Below are positions 15,301-19,422 of a stretch of DNA of 34,550 nt, one piece after another. The stretch is from a virus. The position numbers and the translations under genes are program-made. Where the stretch lies: positions 1 to 34,550 of IMG/VR virus record IMGVR_UViG_3300033148_001030; one strand, 5' to 3'. The notes under the pieces were generated by a model that did no database searches, had not been told where the DNA came from, and saw only the letters and a program-made list of their open reading frames with translations. The number at the start of each line of letters is the position of its first letter. Position 1 is the first letter of the stretch.

Positions 15301-16910
15301 GCCTCTACCCGCGCCTGTCTTTCTCTTTCTGCCAATTCAGCATTAAGGGCCTGCAATCCAAAGGGCGATTGACGCAGGTATTCTTCCCTGGCAAAGTGTT
15401 CCTCAAACGCCCTTGCTGATTCCTCAGCGGATTTACTAACGGGTATCGCCTCTTTGATCGGTTCAACAAGATCAATGGGTTGCGCTTCCTTGGCTCGTCT
15501 TTCATTCTCTATTTCAATGATTCGATCAAGTTTTCGCTTGATAGCATTGGTTAGCGGGTCGTCTTGCGTTAGCCCTCGCTTGATTGCATCTATGTGCTGC
15601 TTGGTGATCCTGCCCTGTCTATAATCTTGCTGAACAGCCTTGAGAAATTGTTTGGCCCGATCAACCTGCTCTTTGGTGTAGATCGGTTGCCCTGCTGGTG
15701 CAACAGGAGCTTTTGCTCTGCCTTGCTTTCCCATCACATGACCGCCAACCGCAATACCCGGTGTCGTGACGGCTGCGGCCAACGCCCCACCTATGGCTTG
15801 CTCCCCCATACCTTCGGTTAGAACCTTTTCAGGGTTGACCGTGTATTTTTCGGCCATATTCTGGACTAACTGCTCTATGGCACTTTGCGGGGCTTCTTCA
15901 ATAAGGGATTCGCTTAGTGTTTCCTTGATGATCGCTTTCCACAGTGGGCCTGCTTCACCGCCAACGATTCGCCCAAATATATGACCTGAAGGCGCACCTA
16001 ACGCACCCGTTGTAAGGGTTGTGGTTGTCCCGACAAAGGTTGCGCCAGCAAGGGCAAGGGCTTTACGGGCAAGGCGATCTTTCTCCTTTGCTGAAAGCCC
16101 TTCCGGTAGGCTGTTAATAATCTCTTGGTATTCAGGAGATTTTTTGATTAATTTATCAGGAGCGTTATAGATCTGGTCATAGGTTTGTTGGGCGTTAGAG
16201 ACGCCGGCTGTTATGCCTTCGCCTATAGCCCCACCAATCACACCGGCTAAACCACTTGACATGCCGCCGGCGATAAGCGAACCGGTGATTGCGCCTCCAC
16301 TTAGCATTCCGATTCCGGCCAGGGGTAACGACTGAAGCGCTATACCGAAAATCTTTGGGGCGCTCTTGAGTCCTGGGCCAGGTTTCCATTTGCCCTCTTT
16401 ATCCTTGGTAATAAAAGGTTTTGCCATCTCCCTTTTCATGGCGGGAGAAAGGCTTTCTTGCCAGTATTGTTGCGCTTGTTGCGCCTGCCTTGCGGCCTTG
16501 GCCCCTGGGGTGCTTTCAGCAATCAACTCACCGGCACGGGCCAATTCTTCCTTGCCTGTTAAAGCACCAGTCGCTTCCGTGGCAAGACCAAGGTAGGTCA
16601 TAGGGTTGTATGCCCGAGAGAAAAAACTCAACATTCGGCCCGCACCAGCGAACCCTTGCATAAGCTGTTTAAAATAATCGGAGGCTTTAACACCACCTTG
16701 CGGTTGTGGTAATGCACCGGCTTGCGTGGTTTCACGTGGAACCTCCGCAAATTCTTGTGGCTCTTGAGCCTGCAACTCTGTTACATCCGCAGCATCCTTC
16801 CAGTATTCAGGGTCAAAAATATCTCCCTGTTGAGAAGGTGGCGCTTGATCCGGCGCAAAAACATCGGCATTTTCCCAATATTTCGGGTCAAAAGGATCAT
16901 AATTAGGCAT
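3321..16910 (-). CDS. Giant multi-enzyme polyvalent virion protein (4529 aa)
   Basis: A start with AAGGAT seven bases upstream follows the previous gene by 3 bases. Domains by residue: FDPKYW 7-12 and FDPEYW 32-37 (duplicated motif); glycine-rich hydrophobic stretches about 182-240, 279-316 and 371-389; an inorganic-pyrophosphatase-like domain about 820-945 with DGDQVDVF at 864; a GGDEF-like domain about 975-1110 with LTGLPNRR, NDKIGHDFGD and SGDEF at 1050; an N6-adenine methyltransferase-like domain with EPTAGTG at 1439 and NPPF at 1504; a strawberry-notch-type SF2 helicase with GDQTGIGKGR 2007, DESH 2137 and GRINRKGQ about 2546; a phosphoribosyltransferase motif VDDVVTSGGT 3193; a zincin HEAFH 3409; and a conserved polyvalent-protein region with VDEVQSDWHQ 3774. 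Such proteins are thought to be ejected with phage DNA to protect or condition it. Linkers at about 727-786, 1097-1157, 1638-1793 and 3251-3326 overlap nested genes. The C-terminal module is in the next frame. Confidence 0.93.
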   Translation of the reverse strand: MPNYDPFDPKYWENADVFAPDQAPPSQQGDIFDPEYWKDAADVTELQAQEPQEFAEVPRETTQAGALPQPQGGVKASDYFKQLMQGFAGAGRMLSFFSRAYNPMTYLGLATEATGALTGKEELARAGELIAESTPGAKAARQAQQAQQYWQESLSPAMKREMAKPFITKDKEGKWKPGPGLKSAPKIFGIALQSLPLAGIGMLSGGAITGSLIAGGMSSGLAGVIGGAIGEGITAGVSNAQQTYDQIYNAPDKLIKKSPEYQEIINSLPEGLSAKEKDRLARKALALAGATFVGTTTTLTTGALGAPSGHIFGRIVGGEAGPLWKAIIKETLSESLIEEAPQSAIEQLVQNMAEKYTVNPEKVLTEGMGEQAIGGALAAAVTTPGIAVGGHVMGKQGRAKAPVAPAGQPIYTKEQVDRAKQFLKAVQQDYRQGRITKQHIDAIKRGLTQDDPLTNAIKRKLDRIIEIENERRAKEAQPIDLVEPIKEAIPVSKSAEESARAFEEHFAREEYLRQSPFGLQALNAELAERERQARVEALGGLAPYISDLLTQVKMGEPGGRIQLPEGKWIGYSSTYPEFMREGRFGREETITTIEKGLRGEEFSERETRRAAIWDAVVRHAEEARKRDIIDVAKLIEQRPEQIKDITDDEYHQIIEELKNEGYSTRLIEEARARYRSEIEDSVISEIAKESGVPEGYIRAILEDEKEPYIDLDEAWKEALAAGEEVPYDREKEGRVLRGEREAGQKRPPQKPGRPVQEQGGGGEKAGAGGVFQEVSPHKGKPSAEVASQQAEHIKAAAEEAETEPSAAQIEAGNYKKGHIEIGGLKISIENPAGSTRKSKPGAPEKWESKLYDHYGYIRRTEAPDGDQVDVFINPEPRSSLDTTPVFIVYQNDPKTGKFDEYKVMLGYLGEKQARVAYLRNYPKGWKGLGKIERLESIGDLKEWLKENAAPKKKPYTGPERRKDLEKRKKVEEMTPEEMRRELLTDHLTGLPNRRAFDEAEKKAYIASIDVDSLKWYNDKIGHDFGDQVLKVMADALKSCGLPIEDVFHISGDEFKAQANTAGELIKAFKKAIEYLSSNILEGTLYGTEVLVEVGFSYGIGQTEEEAEKALQSHKRARLRAGTRARRGERPPGVVVKSAGEREGGIKEKPEKAGPSIAPEILPPKQQTGNPEKRIAKLLHAHGLETKVMQGEDFYAKISSEGYLDLVIERHLLPNGKDQGLYVTHYVKEGGDLVLDSEMVFGIGSNGKLILLEVAGRGPLGEWRTSGQTRDGRSFADIFSKNIISQGFLKGKLTFPGEKETAEDIGKPGNFNIPALAKRFEALIDINKKPLNKVALQKEVAQMLGTTRPKLLKDPNYSHKQVEEAFEYAIVRKARDIIEKNKGRPYQEVYKELKKLYEWQPNLGTRTSTSVAKQAYSTPIHLAYLMQVMVGVNPNTTVYEPTAGTGSLLTVANPRMVFANEIDPTRAEILEDQGFNVSQEDGKEAVAPKGKGVVVPGSMDVVIGNPPFGSEEWEDFEGYELKKLEHKIMANALKAMSYTGRAAFLIGGHNFEKGKMSNADRIFLNYLHKNYKVIRNIDIPGKEYARQGTKFNVRLIVIDGRKTKGATDTFTSADPSNRAEFQRVKTIDELVDETGRIYSGQPTGLAAADGTMEKFSPQPGPRPPVAPHEGGGEGVHRPVRGQGGVSGGGHGERGEHGERPVPPGQLASGVRPVNQRQSKPGGRGPTTHGMGKPAAHEGGVQPARPTERPHEPGGVSGKRGPEQGRPSGLRERGRSEAGHPRSEPDALSGIADVSVDQVNPADLLSAFDQLVEQEKTAAERAKEKGKETIEYAKKFAEGIKKINEILGEKGEIFSSEPVDPSKYEQIKEVLNEMYHDALATGKSALDFVKEVFAALSEKARPYFSRWLQDELPRLQGKEHETEFQVIYRPKSKGPIIDETLIPRTMSYATAEALDNLEKEVGDIDEYVRDKLQYASIADLHKAFSADQVDAIALIISNLEKGGVATVEGDQTGIGKGRVAAAIYHYARLQGKIPIFFTEKANLFSDFYRDMTDIGQPFNPLIIASDKAKATITDQKGNVVMVPLVSNRRTKMLNEIIDKGLEAIADYDGIVTTYSQINTPNKVQQALEKIIPGNYVIMDESHNASGTDSNTFNYLFNQLQAAKGVTYLSATFAKRPDTMPIYFRTDISKANLSMEELIEAVVSGGTPLQEIMSTYLAKRGQLVRREKSFRGITVETYVDTKNRARDVKRADEVTELLRDILAFDKRFVAEFNAIVNPPKGERGQRKGPPGEVFGIRIPGGGDISAGGRNRVKVTTTNFASIVHNAVRTLMLCMKVNLAVEQALKSLKEGKKPVIALANTLGSFLEYQIEEAGYIRVGDPMGSMTYADILKKYLQGCLTIKVKEPGQRQGTTYQVRLENLPPTLQQAYRKVEEKIEKFTTDIPASPIDSILKALKDKGYKVAEITGRKYVADLEEDGMPIRRRSDKEINDRNAIIRGFNNGEIDALVINQAGAAGLSLHASPKFKDQRPRIYICAQQELNIDTEVQKMGRINRKGQVVTPSYLNLQLDLPAELRPAAIHMKKMRSLSANTSANADSPLAQKEIPDIFNKYGDEIVEKWLEANPEIQGRMNLGGKARTGIALAATGKISLEPVALQERFYKEIESAYNERIEQLKEDGLYDLDVDYYDFKARMVQSKILTVGNDETNPFGKSTRLEELHVKSTKKPYTRKQLEALIDKKLKRYNGSQVDLMNAKVEELEEKVNEYVSEIENRDIAEEKKATLREAVKSRFNKTRWSLKNEYIIGRTYEISLSPDFKMQGVLIDVALPTTLTSNPANPGRIRLRFAVNNALRTYSCSLNQAETNDVSVWEINRNIPKNWDETVGPDVRVTRYMITGNIIQGFADAPAGAKIVRFTMEDGRTREGILMPLSYKPSEEMARTVRVTADVLGQLLVKRAISGFNGPTIDVEWDDGQRLYRVRVPRTKKRGGKYFLDNILVALTAAQGFETSGAYMVAHVNEENIMAFVQRLYELGDSFSVPAAIYEHEFGKGPQEPSSTSMQVKRKEPPAMPWPKDFPVIIPQTTIKAMRAHPDFKAAKAGDMEAAQRLVGDLIKPAKIQALGKRHPDAIIVPVRAQEATGRNMIPEAYARAIKKITGLEVNDDIVQANFVGHTGAGALTRLVTPAIFEGTVELGREYIIVDDVVTSGGTIRSLRNYIESWGGKVVEVSAMGLAQFAGRLAPSQATLDKIEANIGRDNLERILEEHGITGGLESLTQSQLRELSRYKDVDRLRDRLVKARVSRSRKTGRSLLRAKVRPSTRTDALEAAKATEIIRRVLKDVLPASVLKDVTVKLRPNLTMKDLLRIVNKPDEFARSLREHGGNIAELLGVTQVKNMRALIVMSLATNKKAFEATAYHEAFHVAAKLLLPEKDYQALMDFYEGNEEDAANDFARFALEKKAKTLAKKPSFVRKIFMYLNKIFTAIRAKLGDKGARVQQVFDRILAKQYRRLPQWQVDKRLIASAAKQREMAPPFYSKLLKVVTTAKDMPAKTQSLLKWLQRKQVKPEELRWYGVEEWIKENQKDGKIDREAFVNFLKANELMIHEIVKEPISPEEIYQGYEDKVEWQEPYMVDEDDEESWIGDEYIGEYEIEGYFDGPEGYVANFRIYGNDDWGWRLHVVVENGEGRVVQETDEPVDSVDQAKDMANDIAAETYDKIIETKTKYEQYSLFGTDFDYREALFILPKEIQPHEYESSHWDEPNVLAHARYYTDARTIEGDKVLYVDEVQSDWHQEGKKKGYAKPITPDDFEIKILPWEEAKKELHPTLAEVAERHGREYRRERGIPVDAPVTIFRLKGGKKDDWVVNHGEPPDDIQRFLWEQITQATSYPDTRIGEEIVKRQGRVPPAPFTESWPLFVLKRMLRHAAELGADYLAWSPGEIQIERYNLRKYINRIDFMKQEDGDIWIRVEDIYGDTISRIPSVMDEQTLEEWFGKDIAKKIVSSAKVGDPQSLENVDLEIGGEGMIEFYDNKLVGIMRKYVKQWGSKVVEIQLEPFRTKTFHAVPITPQMREDVLYTGQVMFKPARVPENEYKQWAQQYIKEILEAGTKPAATKERKQKVERIKEEQKYLAENWHKNLFEAGKTVIKQYPKIAKSGWLPERPDTTFLERLLQSPEFYFEKVPAAQRVLEARLEKPENFRRHLADITEHDRLIEQIKLLKKENKEEYTRLKKLIKHADQYKKVYKAEDLKEMGFSDLGIKAWQAYRQIMNHGFDKLYAEMLDIIQSYEKAGLEVPKVVTWVDGKRVKIDLKVALAMMGDMRGYYAPRIRKPGRWMIIGTKKGAHTRMEFRDSKAAANLLHAKWAAEGYTVTKQKTKSMPEDVFEMAGRTIALGAMVNEAFERVARMEKEARTLEDFGLQGEWAGKEFQVRGPYSKRMTEVFKALGGRFYDMAWHFHDAPKDFESRLTDALNNMVAGIGPFDTEPLFAYSIAMELANIVKGRGFRSRMIKRHEGVGLDVWEGYEEDPLTAAAQYAASIAAFS
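6935..7159 (-). CDS. Candidate nested gene in +1 frame, 74 aa hydrophilic protein
   Basis: This frame lies wholly inside the giant gene, over the basic linker between its phosphoribosyltransferase-like and zincin domains (giant residues about 3251-3326). The start is TTG 7159, preceded by GGGAGGG with seven bases between GGAGG and the start, which is a strong site to meet by chance. The product is Ser/Lys/Gln rich, with a likely helix around SEIASLRREFQEAGKRAEAY and a lysine-rich tail (KQQKPQK). There is no Cys, membrane segment or known motif. I do not recognise a family. The non-ATG start and hydrophilic composition leave real doubt; the overlapping giant sequence (many Arg, Ser, Lys) is also linker-like. 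No other in-frame start with a ribosome site was found. Confidence 0.45.
   Translation of the reverse strand: MKESSKNTGSQAASKASPKANSESFQGTRTLTDSEIASLRREFQEAGKRAEAYFEQRFGHLREQMPSKQQKPQK
11534..11998 (-). CDS. Nested gene in +1 frame, 154 aa strongly acidic protein
   Basis: This gene is fully inside the giant gene, over its longest low-complexity linker (giant residues about 1638-1793), between the methyltransferase and helicase domains. I chose GTG 11998: it follows CAGGGAGGATATACA, an excellent ribosome site with six bases after the purine block. ATG 12019 and TTG 12025 lie upstream in frame but lack such a site. The protein looks globular, with Trp-containing hydrophobic patches (WLPPMGLW, LPWPLT, DNWLPGFDLL, MEWENPP) and acidic helices. 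By hand count it has 31 Asp/Glu and 9 Lys/Arg, net about -22. Most codons end in G or C, unlike the surrounding giant frame. No family is recognised. Such acidity is seen in DNA-mimic anti-defence proteins, which is only a suggestion here. Confidence 0.8.
   Translation of the reverse strand: MDNQQVWLPPMGLWKSSHLNLVLGLPWPLTKEAEKGYIDQYEDKVAYLVEDMAKEESMENVLYLLDNWLPGFDLLINGNPSPEDVAQLLMEWENPPLTREAYSLHALLNDRMSLEEFLESVGLSKDDLADYESEEGARQDILDLSLMLFLESLM
13442..13621 (-). CDS. Nested gene in +1 frame, 59 aa basic protein
   Basis: This frame is inside the giant gene, over the tail of the GGDEF-like domain and the linker after it (giant residues about 1097-1157). The start is ATG 13621, with a modest site (GTGGGG, seven bases away); a TTG six codons upstream extends the frame but has a poorer context. 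The product begins with a lysine-rich stretch (MASDKQKKKQKRPSK), then a short beta-like piece (GRAYVLVHGPDG), then an amphipathic helix (LRELWSSLPEKEREELRKSL), ending GRR. By hand count the net charge is about +11. It reads like a real small nucleic-acid- or protein-binding protein, but I cannot name a family. It lies about 0.9 kb downstream of the other basic nested gene, in the same frame. Confidence 0.6.
   Translation of the reverse strand: MASDKQKKKQKRPSKVIKGRAYVLVHGPDGVKDLRELWSSLPEKEREELRKSLKKLGRR
14555..14731 (-). CDS. Nested gene in +1 frame, 58 aa basic phage protein
   Basis: This short gene lies inside the giant gene over the Gly/Lys/Glu-rich linker just before its pyrophosphatase-like domain (giant residues about 727-786). 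ATG 14731 is preceded by GGAGAGGAGGTTCCTT, a near-ideal ribosome site with six-base spacing. The frame ends at TAG 14555. The product starts MIVKRKDGYYVVSEK, continues with GPYKSRAEAEKRLEQVEFFK and ends in a basic tail (ASRRLR); net charge is about +11. This pattern (a short beta strand pair, then GGPYxSxxEAExRLxQVExF) matches, from memory, a small protein family found across many tailed phages with no assigned function. About four fifths of third codon positions are G or C by hand count. The start site plus family likeness make it the best-supported nested gene. Confidence 0.85.
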   Translation of the reverse strand: MIVKRKDGYYVVSEKLDKKGHHRNLGGPYKSRAEAEKRLEQVEFFKKFPRTKASRRLR

Positions 16911-16913
16911 TTT

Positions 16914-18266
16914 TTAATCCTTTTTCTCTTTTTTCTTACCCTTTTTGATAACTCGCTTGGTCACATTTCCGTCTGCGTCCACCCTAACCTCAATGGTGTC
17001 GCCTGTCTCCTTGTCAACATAAATAGCCTTAACCGTCTCTCTTGACGTTAGTGCCCCCTTTTGCGCTGGTATTGCTGTTTTAGCCTCTTGTTTTTGGTTC
17101 AGTTGTGTTACTGGTTGACGAGCGGGCATTTTCCCGCTTAAAACCATGGCTCCATTTGCTTTTCTTCCTTTGTATTTAGCCCGGCTAGTTGTAGGCCGTG
17201 GTAATGCCGCTCGTGGAGCGGCTACAGAAGCTTGTCCCGGCGGTATCCGTGTCTTTCTGTATTTCTCAAAACCAATGCTTCCTTGCTTATATATGACACC
17301 ATCAGGGCTTTTTACGTATTGCACCTCGCCAGTCGGGGCCAAAAGCTCTTGTGTGCCATCCGACCATCTTCGTAGTCGGTTACCAGTACGACGATCCACC
17401 TTTTCCTGAATAAGTTGCGGTTGGCCGGCTTGTTGTTGGGCTTGCGCTCCGGGAGTAACTTGGCCTGCCGCCATATTTTCGGCAATAAAGTTTCTTGCCC
17501 ATGTGTCGCGATCAGGAGCATTGGGCTTTAGCTCCCCGCTTGGCTCCCTGAATCGTGCATCATACTCTTTATACGCTTGGGCTAGAGTGATCTTGTAAGG
17601 GTTTGCGCCAGCGGCCTTCGCAGACGCCGTAATTCGAGCTTTCTCTAAGTTTGTCTTGCTCCTAATGATTTCCTTCTGGACTTGAGGGTCGGCAAAACCC
17701 ATAAAAGCAGCGTAAAATTCATCCTTGCTTTTGAAGTAGGCAGGTTTTTTCTGGTTAGAAAACTTTACGAGGATGTCTCCATCAGGCCCAAACTCCATGT
17801 TTTCTATCTCTACACCCTGGTTCCCATACTTTTGAAAATAATCAATGATGGGCTGAGGATTATTCGTAGCAAGGCCCCACTTGGCAAGAGCAAAGTCACG
17901 ATCCTCTTGCTGTTTCTCACGAGTCATACCAAGACCTGTCTCAAACTTTCTTTCTTCAAGCCCTTGCCTTCGTTGCGCAAGAGCATTGGCGCGATCTTGG
18001 TTTATCTCATTGAAATACTCCGCCCTTTCAGCTAAAGCCACACGATTGCGCTCCTGTTGTTCAGCAAGAGCTATCCTTCGTTCTTCAAGCTCAAGCTTTT
18101 TCTGTTTAAGGGCTAGGTCTTTAGCCCTATCAATGATTATACGGGGCGGTGCGGTAGGTCGGCGTATATAAGCCATTGCCGCCCATGGATTAAAGCGCGG
18201 CAAGGCCCATCTATCCCTAAGCTCTGCCACCCTGGTTCCCGCTGCAATTCCTTCTGCAAAACCCAT
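16914..18266 (-). CDS. Internal virion (ejection-type) protein with long coiled coil
   Basis: This gene encodes 450 aa and starts after AAGGAGG with a six-base spacer. An N-terminal segment with AALPRFNPW-like hydrophobic character is followed by a long charged helix (about residues 45-125; many Glu, Arg, Gln, Leu) that should form a coiled coil. A compact middle part follows (YFQKYGNQGVEIENMEFG, then FYAAFMGFADP), then Gln/Ala/Pro-rich linkers and a C-terminal beta-like piece (IYVDKETGDTIEVRVDADG) ending in a lysine-rich tail. It lies directly upstream of the giant gene, 3 bases apart, and downstream of another helical protein. Position, helicity and lack of enzymatic motifs fit the internal core proteins of podoviruses that leave the head with the DNA. 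No named family is recognised. Confidence 0.75.
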   Translation of the reverse strand: MGFAEGIAAGTRVAELRDRWALPRFNPWAAMAYIRRPTAPPRIIIDRAKDLALKQKKLELEERRIALAEQQERNRVALAERAEYFNEINQDRANALAQRRQGLEERKFETGLGMTREKQQEDRDFALAKWGLATNNPQPIIDYFQKYGNQGVEIENMEFGPDGDILVKFSNQKKPAYFKSKDEFYAAFMGFADPQVQKEIIRSKTNLEKARITASAKAAGANPYKITLAQAYKEYDARFREPSGELKPNAPDRDTWARNFIAENMAAGQVTPGAQAQQQAGQPQLIQEKVDRRTGNRLRRWSDGTQELLAPTGEVQYVKSPDGVIYKQGSIGFEKYRKTRIPPGQASVAAPRAALPRPTTSRAKYKGRKANGAMVLSGKMPARQPVTQLNQKQEAKTAIPAQKGALTSRETVKAIYVDKETGDTIEVRVDADGNVTKRVIKKGKKKEKKD

Positions 18267-18281
18267 TTGTTTCCTCCTTGC

Positions 18282-19409
18282 CTACGAGTAAACGTTTAAA
18301 GCGGCCATGTTCTTTTGAGCTAATTGCTGAAAGTATGTTGGTTGAGCTTTTTGGCCTGTAGTTGCAGGCTGCGCCTGTGTTTTTGTGGTAGATAAGCTGA
18401 AATTGCTTGGCAATGCCCCTCCGCTTGTTCCCAAAAAGTATCCCGCCATTGTAGCGCGAGGCTGCACTACAGCCTGTGAATAGCCAGTGGCAAGATTGCC
18501 CATGGCGTTTGCGAGACTGGCTGCCGCCTGTGTCTTGGCTTTTTCAACATCTGCCTGGGTTGCAAGCACGTCAGCTTGCTTGGTAAGCAAATTTGTCCCC
18601 AGCCCTGCCAACTGCGCACCGGCCAATGCCGTTTGGCTAGGATTGACAAGGCTTGCTATTTGAGCATTGAGCTTTGCAGCCCTTTCCTTTTCGGCGTTAA
18701 CAGCCAAGTTTTCTGCTAAAGCCGTGGTCTTTGCCTGGTCAAGGTAAGAGCGCCGCGTTAGTGCGCCAAACTTTCCAGAAGTTGGGTCGATGCCATAAGA
18801 AAGCAATTGTTTTTGCAGTGCTTCACGGGCGCCGGCAGCTTGCTGCGCCACGTCCGAGGCCGCCCTTGCTCTCGCTCCAACGTAATCAGGCCGAGCAAGA
18901 GCCTGGAGTTGCCCGAGTGCCCCGGCTTGTGTTTGGTATTGCTCTTTTGCCTGATTAAGAATGTAATCCGCTGTTGGCGCATATTTCGTGCGATAATCCT
19001 CATAAGATTCTTGTAGCCTGTTAATTATTGTACTGAATTGATTGTCTAGCGCCCCACCACTGCCTGATCCGCCCTTGCCGGTTCCGGTGCCAGCAATAAA
19101 ATCCATGGCCTTACCAAACATTCCCTCCAGCCCCTTTAGGGAATCATTCCATGACGTTAGGAATTGGGCAGCAAGCTTACTGCCTTCTTGGGCCTGTTTC
19201 TTTTTAAGCTCCCATTCCTGCATTTCCCGGATAAGCTGAAATTGGGCCGCATCTGCGGCTGTTTGGGCAAGTTTGGTTTGCGCTTCTGTCTGAAGATTGC
19301 GTTGCTGTGTCTCAAAAACGTCTTGATACCAAGCGGGAGACTTGTAGTAACCATACATATCAAACGGGCCATAGTTATAATCCAAGTTGCTTGCAGATAA
19401 AGTCATCAT
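18282..19409 (-). CDS. Internal virion protein, Ala/Gln-rich helical
   Basis: The frame can be extended upstream to 19469, but that would overlap the preceding gene; ATG 19409 has AGGAGG eight bases upstream, so I take 375 aa. The protein is almost all helix, rich in Ala, Gln, Leu and Lys, with a Gly/Ser-rich hinge (GTGTGKGGSGSGG) about a third of the way in. Tyr/Trp residues near the start (NYGPFDMYGYYKSPAWYQDVF, split here as two patches) may mark an assembly contact. The C-terminus is Thr/Gln-rich. It sits between the nozzle gene and the second internal protein, which is where podoviruses encode ejection proteins lining the portal channel. The function is inferred from position and composition only. 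Confidence 0.75.
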   Translation of the reverse strand: MMTLSASNLDYNYGPFDMYGYYKSPAWYQDVFETQQRNLQTEAQTKLAQTAADAAQFQLIREMQEWELKKKQAQEGSKLAAQFLTSWNDSLKGLEGMFGKAMDFIAGTGTGKGGSGSGGALDNQFSTIINRLQESYEDYRTKYAPTADYILNQAKEQYQTQAGALGQLQALARPDYVGARARAASDVAQQAAGAREALQKQLLSYGIDPTSGKFGALTRRSYLDQAKTTALAENLAVNAEKERAAKLNAQIASLVNPSQTALAGAQLAGLGTNLLTKQADVLATQADVEKAKTQAAASLANAMGNLATGYSQAVVQPRATMAGYFLGTSGGALPSNFSLSTTKTQAQPATTGQKAQPTYFQQLAQKNMAALNVYS

Positions 19410-19422
19410 AATCACATCCTCC

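Noticed and set aside
15305-15505. A 66-codon minus-strand frame in the +1 frame near the start of the giant gene
   Set aside because: No good ribosome site, Arg/Asn/Pro-rich unnatural composition, and it overlaps a helical charged part of the giant protein, not a G/P linker.
16632-16730. A short +1-frame ORF with a GTG after GGAGGTTCCAC inside the giant N-terminus
   Set aside because: The start signal is attractive, but the product is only about 32 residues, lacks any recognisable pattern, and covers the N-terminal region next to the FDPxYW motif.
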